This document shows, piece by piece, positions 16,932 through 26,185 of a DNA stretch of 64,000 bases. Source of the stretch: Anaerolineaceae bacterium (GTDB taxonomy: Bacteria > Chloroflexota > Anaerolineae > Anaerolineales > Anaerolineaceae). A program made the translations under genes and the position numbers. The stretch covers positions 1-64,000 of the forward strand of contig JAFPZX010000136.1 of NCBI GenBank assembly GCA_017417055.1, given 5' to 3'. Positions within the stretch are counted from its first letter, which is position 1. Each line of letters begins with the position of its first letter. The notes beneath the pieces were generated by a model. The model was not told the origin of the DNA and did no database searches. It saw only the letters and a program-made list of their open reading frames with translations.

Positions 16932-17606
16932 ATGGAAAAAATCAGTATCCTTTGGGATCTGGACGGAACAATTATCGACTCGGTAGACCTTTATTATGAG
17001 GCCTACCGGGCTGTTTTTAAAAAGTATGATCTTGGTCCGCTGAACGCAGCAGAAACCGAGTATCGTTCAAAATATTTCGGACGGGCAGTAGAAGTTTTCC
17101 TTCGAGACCATGTATCCGGTCCGATTTCAGATGATTTGATGGCAGCGATGAAATGGGATTATCTTCAGGCAGCCAACGAGCATCTGATGAGTTCTCCGGA
17201 CGGCGGTATCCGGTTGATCCCCGGTGTGGACCGGGTGATCAATGCCTTTTTTGAAAAAGGATACCTCATGGCAATCGCCTCCACGTCCTGGCTGCCGACG
17301 GTTGTACATTCGTTGGAAAAAGTAGGACTGCTGGAAAAATTTGCCAATATATCCTCCGGTTTTCTTCTCCCTTCCAAACCCGCCCCGGATGTCTTTCGTC
17401 TTGCGGCGGCTCTGAATAATGTGCTCGCTGAACGCTGCGTGGTATTTGAAGATTCCCTTGCCGGTATGCGCGGAGCCAAAGCTGCCGGTATGAAATGTGT
17501 TGGCATCGGGACTTCTGTTGAGCTTTCTCAAATGGCTGACGCGGATATCAGGCTGAATTCATATTCGGAACTTAATATTGAAGATGTGGAGCGGTTGTTT
17601 CGGTAG
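16932..17606 (+). CDS. HAD-superfamily phosphatase (beta-phosphoglucomutase-like)
   Basis: 224 residues. Motif I is DLDGTIIDS (nucleophile Asp near residue 9), motif II is ASTSWLP, motif III is the Lys in KPAPDVF, and motif IV is FEDSLAGMRGAKAAGM. The helical cap between motifs I and II is of the beta-phosphoglucomutase/phosphoglycolate phosphatase type. Likely a small-sugar-phosphate or similar phosphatase; the substrate is undetermined. It starts 25 bases after lysS and is probably cotranscribed. ATG 16932 was chosen over an in-frame GTG at 16917. Confidence 0.88.
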   Translation: MEKISILWDLDGTIIDSVDLYYEAYRAVFKKYDLGPLNAAETEYRSKYFGRAVEVFLRDHVSGPISDDLMAAMKWDYLQAANEHLMSSPDGGIRLIPGVDRVINAFFEKGYLMAIASTSWLPTVVHSLEKVGLLEKFANISSGFLLPSKPAPDVFRLAAALNNVLAERCVVFEDSLAGMRGAKAAGMKCVGIGTSVELSQMADADIRLNSYSELNIEDVERLFR

Positions 17607-17771
17607 TGAGGCGGCGGATTTTTTGTCTCGATTATGCATTACTGTTCATGAAGATGCCAATATTGCTATAATGTACTTCTCAGTGGGACAGACCCTTAGG
17701 CCTGTTCCGTGTATACCCTGTGAAAGGGAAGAATTAAGCTGAATATCATATCATTTAAGTCATTTTGACCT

Positions 17772-17800
17772 TTGCAAAAATTGGACAGTTATGGTATAGT
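17772..17800 (+). promoter_or_regulatory. Promoter of infC-rpmI-rplT
   Basis: TTGCAA (17772-17777), a 17-base gap, then TATAGT (17795-17800) preceded by TGG, which makes an extended -10. It gives a short leader with a hairpin before infC. Confidence 0.6.
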
Positions 17801-17816
17801 TTTCTATTGCGAAGTT

Positions 17817-17841
17817 TATTCCATCCTGAATGGAATAAAAT
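17817..17841 (+). promoter_or_regulatory. Leader hairpin just before the infC ribosome site
   Basis: TTATTCCAT and ATGGAATAA form a 9-bp stem with loop CCTGA, ending a few bases before AAAGGAG. Leaders of infC-rpmI-rplT operons are known sites of L20 or IF3 control in other bacteria. Whether this one binds a protein is inference. Confidence 0.5.
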
Positions 17842-17854
17842 AAAGGAGTTAGCT

Positions 17855-18484
17855 ATCAGTACACAAGATTTCCGCGTAAATGAGATGATCCGGATCCCGG
17901 AGATCCGCGTCATCGATAACCAGGGGAACAACCTGGGTGTTATGTCGACCCGGGAAGCGCTGCAAATCGCACGTGACCGTGATTTGGATTTGGTTGAAGT
18001 TTCACCAAACGCAAATCCGCCGGTATGCCGCATCATTGATTTTGGTAAGTTCTTATATGAACGGACCAAGAAGGAAAAAGAAGCGAAGAAGTCTCAGGTC
18101 AAGATCGAGGTGAAGGAAATCCGCCTGCGCCCGAAGACAAACGACCATCATCGTGGGTTCAAAACACGTGATGCACGCCGCTGGCTGCTGGAAAACAAAA
18201 AGGTTCGTGTGACCGTTCGTTTCCGCGGCCGTGAGATCACCTATCCGGAACTCGCGTTGGAAGACTTGAAGGAAATTGCGGAAGAGTTGAGCGATATCGC
18301 GACAATTGAACAGGCGCCGGCAATGGAAGGACGCGTAATGAGCATGCTCATGTCGCCGAATCCGAAAAAGATCGCCAAATATAAAGCTGATCTGGCTGCC
18401 CGCAACATTGTCGAAGAACCGTTTGATGAGGACGAAGAAGATATCGACGACGATGATGACGATATGGATGAAGATGAAGAATAA
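17855..18484 (+). CDS. infC: Translation initiation factor IF-3, apparent AUC start
   Basis: 209 residues. IF-3 binds the 30S subunit and enforces start-codon choice. The family N-terminus FRVNEMIRIPEIRVID follows a short lead-in ISTQD. AAGGAG at 17844-17848 is spaced 6 bases from ATC at 17855, while no ATG, GTG or TTG lies at a usable distance. Starting with AUU/AUC is a known autoregulatory feature of infC elsewhere. The N-domain, linker and C-domain (RGREITYPELALEDL onwards) are complete. The last ~25 residues are an acidic run of Asp and Glu that many homologues lack. First gene of infC-rpmI-rplT. Confidence 0.93.
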   Translation: MSTQDFRVNEMIRIPEIRVIDNQGNNLGVMSTREALQIARDRDLDLVEVSPNANPPVCRIIDFGKFLYERTKKEKEAKKSQVKIEVKEIRLRPKTNDHHRGFKTRDARRWLLENKKVRVTVRFRGREITYPELALEDLKEIAEELSDIATIEQAPAMEGRVMSMLMSPNPKKIAKYKADLAARNIVEEPFDEDEEDIDDDDDDMDEDEE

Positions 18485-18591
18485 ATAATAATTTTTTTCT
18501 TCATTGATTCAAAAAACCGTGTATAATATGTAAGCTAATCGAATGGCATTCGCTTCGAGTGCTGTTTAATTTTGTTGTAAGGAGTTTTGTT

Positions 18592-18822
18592 GTGCCACGC
18601 AAGCAGACTGCAGGAAAATATAAGTTGAAGACCCACAAGGCAACGTCCAAACGTTTCCGCCTGACCGGGTCCGGCATGCTGGTTCGCACGAAGGGTGGTA
18701 AGAGCCATTTCCGCCGCCGCACTTCCGACCGCACCAAGCTGCTTTTGTCTGAGATGGTCACCGTCGAAGGGAAGAAAACCATCGTCCGTGTGAAGCGTCT
18801 CGCTCCCTATATGGAGCACTAA
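18592..18822 (+). CDS. rpmI: 50S ribosomal protein L35
   Basis: 76 residues, basic. The start MPRKQTAGKYKLKTHKA is read from GTG 18592, preceded by AAGGAG. The family signature KTHKATSKRFRLTGSG and the C-terminal RVKRLAPY are present. An in-frame start at 18559 would add 11 hydrophobic residues foreign to L35. Middle gene of the infC operon. Confidence 0.96.
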   Translation: MPRKQTAGKYKLKTHKATSKRFRLTGSGMLVRTKGGKSHFRRRTSDRTKLLLSEMVTVEGKKTIVRVKRLAPYMEH

Positions 18823-18910
18823 TCGTTAATTAAATCATTTTATAGTACGGCTATCGGGTGTTCACAACTGATCAAAAGATCGACGTCCGAGGGTTCGTAA
18901 AGGAGTTTAT

Positions 18911-19261
18911 ATGGCACGTGTAAAGGGAGGTCCGCAAGGACATCGCCGCCACAAGAAGTTATTGAAGAGTGCGGAGGGTTACGTCCTCACTCGCCGCAAG
19001 CTGTTCCGCCGCGCTAATGAAACCATGCTTACCGCTCTGTGGTATGCATACCGCGACCGCCGCGTACGCAAGCGCGAACTGCGCAAGCTGTGGATCGCCA
19101 GAATTAACGCAGCAGCCCGGCTCAATGGAATTTCCTACAGCCGCCTGATCGCTGGTCTGAAGAAAGCCAACGTTGTTCTGAATCGCAAGATGCTGGCCGA
19201 CGTTGCAGTTCGCGACCCTCAGGCGTTCAGCAAGATTGCCGAAATCGCAAAAGCTGCATAA
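18911..19261 (+). CDS. rplT: 50S ribosomal protein L20
   Basis: 116 residues. It binds 23S rRNA early in 50S assembly and in several bacteria represses its own operon. The start [18 protein letters not shown], the helix [17 protein letters not shown], and the globular end ([19 protein letters not shown]) are all conserved. AGGAG precedes ATG 18911. Last gene of the operon, followed by a strong terminator. Confidence 0.97.
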   Translation: MARVKGGPQGHRRHKKLLKSAEGYVLTRRKLFRRANETMLTALWYAYRDRRVRKRELRKLWIARINAAARLNGISYSRLIAGLKKANVVLNRKMLADVAVRDPQAFSKIAEIAKAA

Positions 19262-19274
19262 AATTAGCAAAAAG

Positions 19275-19304
19275 ACAACCCCATCACGGGGTTGTTTTTT
19301 TTTA
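19275..19304 (+). terminator. Rho-independent terminator of infC-rpmI-rplT
   Basis: Perfect 8-bp stem ACAACCCC/GGGGTTGT, loop ATCAC, followed by a run of T to 19304. Confidence 0.95.
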
Positions 19305-19570
19305 TCAGGAATTTTATTTAGGGAGTTTCCCTTTATGGAATTGGCTCCACAGCTGCAGTCATAAGATGATGGGGACAGTCCCTGAATTTATCCTGATAAT
19401 AAGATTTGTTTTTGAAAACTCATCAAAATTATACATAAATAGCGCTATTATCGTTATAATTATTGTAATAATTGTCTATAACATTTCTTCTCTGATCCCG
19501 GATGTATGGGGTTGGCATATGATTTGTTGACAACAGGGTAAATTCCCTGTCAAAAATATAGGAGGAATAA

Positions 19571-20707
19571 ATGAAACGTATTGCTTTGTTCGTGTTGGTA
19601 TTAGCCCTGGTCATTACCGGCGCTGCCGCTGCTCAGGACCCCATTCGCATTGGCCTTTGCGCTCCGCTTTCCGGTGACGCAGCCATGGTTGGTCAGTCAC
19701 TCGTTGATGGCGCAATGCTCGCCATTGATGAATTCAACGCTGCCGGCGGTATTGACGGCCATCTGATCGAAGTCTACAAAGAAGATGACGAACAGACCCC
19801 GCGTGTTGCCGCGAATGCAGTCAACAAACTCATCTTTGAAGACAACGTAGTCGGAATTATCGGCCCTGTTTCCAGCGGTTGTGTGCTGACCGGTATGGAA
19901 GTCGCTGCTGATGGCGAAGTCCCGATGATCACCCCGACCGGTTCCGGTGCATCCATTACCCACCTGGGCAACCCGTGGATCGCCCGTACCCAGGCTTCCG
20001 ATATTCTGATGGCCGGCGCAATCACCCGTTATGCTGTGAGCGACCTCGGTGCCAAGCGTGTTGCCGTTATCTTCCAGTCCGATGACTACGGCAGCGGCGG
20101 CGGTGAAGTTGTCAAACAGATCCTGAAGGATGAATTTGACATGGAACCGGTTGCTTACGAACAGTTTGAACCTTCCGCCCTGGATGTTTCCGCTCAGGTT
20201 CTGAACATCAAGAACGCTGATCCGGATGCCATCATCATGATCATGATGTACCAGCAGGGTGCTCTGGTTGCCCGTAAGGTCCGCGAACTGGGTATGGATA
20301 CCCCGCTGATGGGTCTTGGCGGTCTGACCAACGCGAAACTGTTTGAATTGGGCGGCGACGCTGTTGTCGGTCTTGCCAATACGCAGACCTTCTTTGCCGA
20401 TGCCAACAAAGCCGCTCCGGCTTCCGCTGAATTCATCACAAAATTCCAGGCAGCCTTCGACGGCCGCATTCCGGATTCCAACAATGCCATGTCCTATGAC
20501 GCAGCCCGCATCATGATCGAAGGTCTGAAACATTCCTATGAAAAGACCGGCGAATTTGATACCGCTCTGATTATGGAAGGCATCAAATCCGTGACTGAAA
20601 TGCCGCTTGCTTCCGGTACCATCACCATGGATGAAAACGGTGACGCGAACCGCGACATCCTGATCATCGGAATCACTGAAAACGGTGGCTACGAATTGAT
20701 CAAATAA
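19571..20707 (+). CDS. livJ: Branched-chain amino-acid ABC transporter, substrate-binding protein
   Basis: 378 residues. Signal peptide (cleavage after AAA at about residue 21, no lipobox Cys). The mature start PIRIGLCAPLSGDAAMVGQS is typical of Peripla_BP_6/LivJ proteins, with GYDAARI-like and TPTGSGASITHLG ligand-pocket segments. As there is no lipobox, attachment to the cell may rely on the permease or an uncleaved signal. AGGAGG lies upstream, just after a small ACAGGG/CCCTGT hairpin (19533-19550). First gene of livJHMGF. The ligand may be Leu/Ile/Val or another amide; the sequence does not settle it. Confidence 0.9.
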   Translation: MKRIALFVLVLALVITGAAAAQDPIRIGLCAPLSGDAAMVGQSLVDGAMLAIDEFNAAGGIDGHLIEVYKEDDEQTPRVAANAVNKLIFEDNVVGIIGPVSSGCVLTGMEVAADGEVPMITPTGSGASITHLGNPWIARTQASDILMAGAITRYAVSDLGAKRVAVIFQSDDYGSGGGEVVKQILKDEFDMEPVAYEQFEPSALDVSAQVLNIKNADPDAIIMIMMYQQGALVARKVRELGMDTPLMGLGGLTNAKLFELGGDAVVGLANTQTFFADANKAAPASAEFITKFQAAFDGRIPDSNNAMSYDAARIMIEGLKHSYEKTGEFDTALIMEGIKSVTEMPLASGTITMDENGDANRDILIIGITENGGYELIK

Positions 20708-20727
20708 TCATCGATCATTTGAATTTG

Positions 20728-20779
20728 AACGAAGGGAGGGAGGCTGCGCTTCTCCTCCTTTCGTTACTTGTTTTTTTTT
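20728..20779 (+). terminator. Terminator/attenuator between livJ and livH
   Basis: AACGAAGGGAGG (20728-20739) pairs with CCTCCTTTCGTT (20754-20765), followed after ACTTG by nine T. Sitting between the binding protein and the permease genes, it would let livJ be made in excess of the membrane parts. Confidence 0.75.
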
Positions 20780-20920
20780 AGTTTTATCTCTTATTTGAAA
20801 TCTGTCAGAGCAGGATTTATGAAGAAAATTCATCGATCTTTCTGTGATGTGTTTCGATTATGAATCAGTTGTTTTCATCTTCGGGATACAAAGCAAATTC
20901 TCGTCTAAGGAGCTGAAAAA

Positions 20921-21796
20921 GTGGCAAATTTTATTCAAGCACTGATTCAGGGCGTGGCTATGGGGTCGCTTTACGGGCTGATCGCTATTGGTTATGTTCT
21001 GATCTATAATGCATGGGGGATTCTAAACTTTGCTCAGGGTGATATGGTGATGATCGGCGCGTTCGCCGTTTATGTCACACATATCCGTATCGGTTTGCCG
21101 ATGTGGCTGGCGATTCCTGTTGCAATTCTGATATGTATGCTGATTGGTTTCCTGATTGAGATCACTGCTTTCCGTCCCTTGATCGATGCTATTCAGCAGC
21201 GCCGTTTGATCGCTACCATCGGGATCGGTATTTTCCTGCGGAACCTGGTCCGTGTGATTTTCGGTGCGGATCCCTTCCCGTTTCCGCCGATTTTTGACAA
21301 CAAACCGCATAAAATCGGTGTGCTTACCTTTGTCCCTCAAAATATCTGGAACATGCTGATTGGATTTTTGCTGATCGCCCTGCTGACAGTTTTCCTGAAG
21401 CGGACCACGCTCGGCAAATCCATGCGTGCTACCGCACAGGACCGGGAAGCTGCCCGTCTGATGGGAATCAACGTGAAACGTTCCATGTCCCTGACCTTTA
21501 TCATTGCCTCCGCGCTTGGCGGTTTTGCCGGCATGTTGATTTGTCCGGTCTTTTATGTGATCCCGACGCTTGGTACCTCAATGGGGAATAAGGGTTTTGC
21601 ATCCGCTTTGTTTGGCGGGATCACGTCTGATGCCGGTTCAATGATTGGCGGTATTGTTTTGGGTGTGTTGGAAGCGATTGGAGCCACCACGGTTTCATCG
21701 GCTTTTCAGAGCTCCATTGCCTTTGGTGTCCTTTTCCTGGTGTTGATCGTTATGCCGAACGGTTTGTTCGGAAAGAAAGAATCCAGAAAGGTATAA
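20921..21796 (+). CDS. livH: Branched-chain amino-acid ABC transporter permease LivH
   Basis: 291 residues, about eight membrane helices. LivH landmarks: ALIQGVAMGSLYGLIAIGYV, NAWGILNFAQGDMVM and AQDREAARLMGINV, the cytoplasmic loop that contacts the ATPases. GTG start at 20921 with AAGGAG 8 bases upstream. It is three bases from livM, so translation is probably coupled. Confidence 0.93.
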   Translation: MANFIQALIQGVAMGSLYGLIAIGYVLIYNAWGILNFAQGDMVMIGAFAVYVTHIRIGLPMWLAIPVAILICMLIGFLIEITAFRPLIDAIQQRRLIATIGIGIFLRNLVRVIFGADPFPFPPIFDNKPHKIGVLTFVPQNIWNMLIGFLLIALLTVFLKRTTLGKSMRATAQDREAARLMGINVKRSMSLTFIIASALGGFAGMLICPVFYVIPTLGTSMGNKGFASALFGGITSDAGSMIGGIVLGVLEAIGATTVSSAFQSSIAFGVLFLVLIVMPNGLFGKKESRKV

Positions 21797-21799
21797 GCC

Positions 21800-22801
21800 A
21801 TGACAACATTCAACAAAATTTACAAACACACCCGTATCTGGATCCTTTTGATCATCATGATCCTGCTCCCCAAGTGGATACCGAACAGATATTATCAGAA
21901 TGTTGCGAATACCGCGCTTATTTTTGCAATCCTTTCGCTTTCACTGAATATTCTTTCCGGATGTACCGGCCTTTTCTGTGTGGGTTTTGCCGCGTTTTAC
22001 GGCATTGGCGCATACGGCGCATCCATCCTTTCCACACGTTTGGGCTGGCCGATTTTGCTATGTCTGCTTTGCGGCGGGTTGATCTCGGCCGCTTTCAGTT
22101 TGCTGCTCAGTCTGCCGACGATGCGGCTCCGGGGAATGTATTTTGCTGTGGCTACATTGGCGTTCGGAGAAATCATGTACCAGATTTTTGTAAACTGGCG
22201 TGATTTGACCGGCGGTACGCAGGGTATCAAATCCATCCCTTCTCCTGCCTGGTTCGGTATTAATTTCAGACGTCCGGAAAATTACTATTACATTTTGCTG
22301 TTTTTTGCGGTGCTGACGATCATCATCACCTACAACCTGATCAATTCCCGCCCGGGCCGCGCGATGCTTTCCATTCGTGAAAACGACATCGCGGCTGAAG
22401 CGATGGGCGTGGATGTGCCAAAGTATAAGATGCTGGCTTTTGCTGTTTCCACTTTCTTCGCGGGAATTGCCGGCGGCCTTTATTCATTTTCCGCGCATTA
22501 CATTTCACCTGAATCTTTTGTGAACGCTGAATCTTCCGCTATTCTGGCCATGATGGTCGTTGGCGGCATCGGATCGATTTCCGGTTCCTTTATCGGCGGA
22601 CTGGTTTTGACCTTCCTGCCGGAAATGATGCGTTTCCTCGGAAACATCCGTCTGGTTCTTTATGGGCTGGCGGTTGTGGTCATCATCATCTTTGCGCCGA
22701 AAGGTATCGGTGGCGCGATTGAATGGATCGACGGTGTCCTTTGCGGGACGATCAAAGTCGGACAACATTCAAAACCGGAACAGCAGGAGGTGAAAGGATG
22801 A
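21800..22801 (+). CDS. livM: Branched-chain amino-acid ABC transporter permease LivM
   Basis: 333 residues with 9-10 helices. LSLNILSGCTGLFCVGFAAFYGIGAY and the EAMGVDVPKYKMLAFAVS coupling loop identify LivM. It ends in a charged tail, and its stop overlaps the livG start (ATGA). Partner of LivH in the heterodimeric channel. Confidence 0.93.
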   Translation: MTTFNKIYKHTRIWILLIIMILLPKWIPNRYYQNVANTALIFAILSLSLNILSGCTGLFCVGFAAFYGIGAYGASILSTRLGWPILLCLLCGGLISAAFSLLLSLPTMRLRGMYFAVATLAFGEIMYQIFVNWRDLTGGTQGIKSIPSPAWFGINFRRPENYYYILLFFAVLTIIITYNLINSRPGRAMLSIRENDIAAEAMGVDVPKYKMLAFAVSTFFAGIAGGLYSFSAHYISPESFVNAESSAILAMMVVGGIGSISGSFIGGLVLTFLPEMMRFLGNIRLVLYGLAVVVIIIFAPKGIGGAIEWIDGVLCGTIKVGQHSKPEQQEVKG

Positions 22802-23565
22802 CAGCAATCCTCGAAACCAAAGGTATCGGCATTCATTTCGGCGGTCTGCGTGCGGTTGATAACGTCTCTTTTACCGCGGAAGAAGGCAGCATTACCGCCA
22901 TCATCGGACCGAACGGCGCCGGAAAAACAACGCTCTTTAACCTGATCGCCGGTTTTTATACTCCGACCGAAGGCAGTGTGTTTTTTGAAGGGAAAGATAT
23001 CACAAAAGTCAAAACCTTCCGCCGTACGGATATGGGGCTGACGAGAACTTTCCAGAATATCAACCTGTTCAAAGATCTTTCCGTGATGGACAACGTTCTG
23101 GTGGGCCTGCACTGCAAAACAAAGTGCGATCCCTTCAGCGCGATGCTGAACCTGCCGAACAAACGACGTGAGGAAAAGAAAAGCCGTGAGCAGGTGATGG
23201 AAACGCTTGCTTTCCTTGGACTGGATCATGTCGCGAATGAAAAAGCCGGCAGTCTTTCTTACGGTATGCAGAAAAATCTGGAAATCGCCCGTGCGATGGT
23301 CTCCCATCCGAAAGTTATCTTGCTGGATGAACCGGCTTCCGGTCTGAACACATCCGATCTTGACAGTCTCTCCCGCCGCGTCACGGCCATTCGTGACAGC
23401 GGTATAACGGTTGTCCTGATCGAGCATAAAATGGATGTCGTTATGACGATTTCCGATAAGATCATTGTGCTGAACTTCGGGAAAAAGATCGCTGACGGTA
23501 CTCCGGATGAAGTCAGTCAGGATGAAGGCGTGATCGAAGCCTATCTGGGAAAGGATGATGATTGA
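22798..23565 (+). CDS. livG: Branched-chain amino-acid ABC transporter ATP-binding protein LivG
   Basis: 255 residues. Walker A GPNGAGKTTL, a signature region LSYGMQKNLEIARAM (degenerate LSGGQ, as usual for LivG), Walker B ILLDEPASGLN, and the H-loop IEHKMDVVM. ATG 22798 overlaps the livM stop and has AGGAGG upstream. The frame extends 75 bases further upstream, but that part is livM coding. Confidence 0.94.
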   Translation: MTAILETKGIGIHFGGLRAVDNVSFTAEEGSITAIIGPNGAGKTTLFNLIAGFYTPTEGSVFFEGKDITKVKTFRRTDMGLTRTFQNINLFKDLSVMDNVLVGLHCKTKCDPFSAMLNLPNKRREEKKSREQVMETLAFLGLDHVANEKAGSLSYGMQKNLEIARAMVSHPKVILLDEPASGLNTSDLDSLSRRVTAIRDSGITVVLIEHKMDVVMTISDKIIVLNFGKKIADGTPDEVSQDEGVIEAYLGKDDD

Positions 23566-23566
23566 T

Positions 23567-24313
23567 ATGCTGCTGCAGCTCAATAATGTTTACGTAAGTT
23601 ATGGCAATATCGAAGTCCTCCATGGCATTAATATCAAAGTCAACGAAGGGGAAATCGTAACGATCATTGGCGCTAATGGCGCGGGCAAAAGCACCACGCT
23701 GAAGGCAATTTCCGGACTGGTGAACAAGCGGAAGGATTCGGAAGTTATTTTCAACGGTGAAAATATTACCGGAATTCCTGCGGAAAAAATCGTTGAAAAA
23801 GGAATTTCACTTTCTCCGGAAGGCAGAAAGATCTTCCCGGATATGACCGTCATGGAAAACCTGGAAATGGGCGCTTATATCCGCCGGGGTGACAAAGAAG
23901 GAATTGAAAAGACCCTGAAAATGGTTCTGGAGATGTTCCCGAGGCTGGATGAACGCCGGAAGCAGACCGGGAAAACACTTTCCGGCGGTGAACAGCAGAT
24001 GCTGGCCATCGCCCGTGCGCTGATGTCCCGTCCGAAGCTGTTGATGCTGGATGAACCGTCTACGGGTCTTGCCCCGCTGGTGGTGAAGGATATTTTCCAG
24101 ACCATCAAAAAAGTGAATCAAACAGAAGGTACAACGGTTCTGCTGGTTGAGCAGAACGCGAAAATTGCGCTTGCGACTGCGGACCGCGGATATGTTTTGA
24201 AGAACGGGGATATCGTGATGGAGGACAAAGCTTCCAACCTTATGACGAATCCGGATATTCGCAAAGCCTATCTCGGGGAACGCACTCATTCTGATAATGA
24301 AACTGTTCAGTAG
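23567..24313 (+). CDS. livF: Branched-chain amino-acid ABC transporter ATP-binding protein LivF
   Basis: 248 residues from ATG 23567, which has GGAAAGG 12 bases upstream. ATGs at 23555 and 23558 are too close to that site or overlap it. Walker A is GANGAGKSTT, signature LSGGEQQMLAIARA, Walker B LLMLDEPSTGLAP, and the switch VEQNAKIAL. Last transporter gene; pyrK follows after 45 bases. Confidence 0.93.
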   Translation: MLLQLNNVYVSYGNIEVLHGINIKVNEGEIVTIIGANGAGKSTTLKAISGLVNKRKDSEVIFNGENITGIPAEKIVEKGISLSPEGRKIFPDMTVMENLEMGAYIRRGDKEGIEKTLKMVLEMFPRLDERRKQTGKTLSGGEQQMLAIARALMSRPKLLMLDEPSTGLAPLVVKDIFQTIKKVNQTEGTTVLLVEQNAKIALATADRGYVLKNGDIVMEDKASNLMTNPDIRKAYLGERTHSDNETVQ

Positions 24314-24358
24314 GGTCATCTTATGTCCTGTTGAGCACAGTTGCCTGATAATTGAATT

Positions 24359-25126
24359 ATGAAGTACATTACAGCGAAAGCTCTTGAAAATCGGATTATT
24401 GCTCCCGGGTTCGGCCGCCTCCTCCTTTCTGCTCCGCTATCAGCGGAGCAGGCCGTGCCCGGTCAGTTTATCATGATGAAATTTTGGCAGGGCACTGTTC
24501 CTTTTTTGATGCGTCCTTTCAGCCTCAATTCTGTGGATCCCGAAGCCGGGACGCTCAGTATTCTTTATAAGATCGTTGGGGAAGGAACGAAGCTGCTTGC
24601 TGATCTGCCGCTTGGGTCTGACGTTGAAGTTCTTGGGCCTCTCGGTACCGGTTTCCCGCTTTCTGAAAGCATGAGGCGGATCGCGGTGATTGGCCGCGGT
24701 GTCGGCGCGGCACCGATGCGTTTCCTTGCGGAGCGTGCCCGTCAGTACGGAATCGAAGTTCATGCCTATATTTCCGCAAATTCGGAAGAGCATTTGTTTG
24801 ACAAAGCGGCCTACCTTTCAGCGGGCTGTTCGTTTACCGGATGTACGGATGGAAATATCAATGTGACCTCATATTTTGCAGAAGATTTGCAGCAGATGAA
24901 ATTTGACGCAGCTTATGTGTGCGGGTCAAAACGGCTGATGCGGGATGTTTCTGCCCTGATGGATCAGTACGGTTTTGAGGGATATGTCTCTCTGGAAGCG
25001 CATATGGCCTGCGGCATCGGTGCTTGCAAAGGCTGCACCGTTCCTGTCCATACGGAGGATGGCGCGGAAGTCTATGCCCGTGTCTGCAAAGAGGGCCCTG
25101 TTTTCCCGGTGAAAAGGATCGTATAA
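24359..25126 (+). CDS. pyrK: Dihydroorotate dehydrogenase B electron-transfer subunit (FAD/2Fe-2S)
   Basis: 255 residues. It carries electrons from the PyrD FMN to NAD in pyrimidine synthesis. FAD site RPFSLNSVD; nucleotide site GRGVGAAPM, where many homologues have GGGxGxAP. The C-terminal iron-sulfur ligands are CGIGACKGC, with a fourth Cys in ARVCKEGPVF. One base separates it from pyrD, a coupled pair. It might share a transcript with the liv genes. Confidence 0.92.
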   Translation: MKYITAKALENRIIAPGFGRLLLSAPLSAEQAVPGQFIMMKFWQGTVPFLMRPFSLNSVDPEAGTLSILYKIVGEGTKLLADLPLGSDVEVLGPLGTGFPLSESMRRIAVIGRGVGAAPMRFLAERARQYGIEVHAYISANSEEHLFDKAAYLSAGCSFTGCTDGNINVTSYFAEDLQQMKFDAAYVCGSKRLMRDVSALMDQYGFEGYVSLEAHMACGIGACKGCTVPVHTEDGAEVYARVCKEGPVFPVKRIV

Positions 25127-25127
25127 T

Positions 25128-26048
25128 ATGGCAGAGATCAATACTTCTGTGGTTATCGGCAATCTGCGGATGAAGAATCCCGTGATGCCGGCATCAGGCG
25201 CTTATGATTACAATGATGACAACCCCGGTCTTTTTCCGATGTCTGAACTTGGCGCCATTATGCTGAAAACGATCCATCATGATGTGCGTCCGGGAAATAA
25301 ATCTCCGCGTATTGCTGAAACTCCGGCCGGAATGCTGAATGCCGTGGGGATTCCCTCAATCGGAATCCATGCTTTTGTTAAGGAAGAATATCTTAAAGAA
25401 AAGTATCGTCCGCTGGGTGCACCGATCATTGTCAGTGTTTCCGGTGGAACACCGGAAGCGATCCGAACGTGTTGTGAGATGCTTGACGATTCCGAAGATG
25501 TGGCGGCGATTGAATTAAATTTATCCTGTCCGAATGTCGGGACAGGACTGCAGCTTTCTTCCGATGAAAAGCTGCTGCATGACTGTGTAGCGGAAGCCCG
25601 GAAAGGTACACATCATACGCTGATCGCTAAACATTCACCAAACGTAACAAATATCGCAAAAATGGCAAAAATCAGTGAGGATTCCGGTGCGGATGCGGTG
25701 ACAGTTGCCAACACCTATATGGGCATGGCAATCGATATCAATACGAAAAAGCCTTTCCTCGGCAACTGCCAGGGCGGACTTTCCGGTCCGGCAATCAAGC
25801 CGCTTACGCTGCATAAAGTTTTTCAGGTATATGAAGCTGTTTCCATTCCTGTGATCGGCTGCGGCGGGATCATGTGCGCTGAGGACGCGATTGAATACAT
25901 TCTGGCGGGTGCGTCCGCTGTTCAGGTCGGCGCCGCGAATTTTGTCGATCCCTTGGTTATGCCGAAAGTGATACGCGGAATTGAAGCGTATATGGAAAAG
26001 AATCATTTCCCCGATATAGCCTCATTCAGAGGTCTCGCGCATCAGTAG
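25128..26048 (+). CDS. pyrD: Dihydroorotate dehydrogenase B, catalytic subunit
   Basis: 306 residues. It oxidises dihydroorotate to orotate with FMN. The blocks MKNPVMPASGAYDYN, IELNLSCPNVGTGLQ, HSPNVTNIAKMAK, VANTYMGMAIDI and GCGGIMCAEDAIEYILAGAS fit class 1B. KHSPNV replaces the common KLSPNV. It pairs with PyrK directly upstream. A ~101-bp TIR element starts three bases after the stop. Confidence 0.93.
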   Translation: MAEINTSVVIGNLRMKNPVMPASGAYDYNDDNPGLFPMSELGAIMLKTIHHDVRPGNKSPRIAETPAGMLNAVGIPSIGIHAFVKEEYLKEKYRPLGAPIIVSVSGGTPEAIRTCCEMLDDSEDVAAIELNLSCPNVGTGLQLSSDEKLLHDCVAEARKGTHHTLIAKHSPNVTNIAKMAKISEDSGADAVTVANTYMGMAIDINTKKPFLGNCQGGLSGPAIKPLTLHKVFQVYEAVSIPVIGCGGIMCAEDAIEYILAGASAVQVGAANFVDPLVMPKVIRGIEAYMEKNHFPDIASFRGLAHQ

Positions 26049-26050
26049 AA

Positions 26051-26151
26051 TTTAGAAAAGCACTGATTAATAGAGGTACGGGGACGGTTCTCCCGAGGAA
26101 CGAGGGGAACTGTCCTCACGCCTTCACCGGAATTAATCATCGTTTCCTTAG
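26051..26151. repeat. ~101-bp TIR element (MITE-like), copy B
   Basis: Termini TTTAGAAAAGCACTGATTAA and TTAATCATCGTTTCCTTAG are inverted repeats. The interior GGGGACGGTTCTCCCGAGG and GAGGGGAACTGTCCTC is the same as copy A at 3381-3481, in the opposite orientation. It is 101 bases, non-coding, between pyrD and the antitoxin relic. Confidence 0.88.
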
Positions 26152-26185
26152 TACAGAATCAAGTATTGGATTTATGGTTCCTCAC

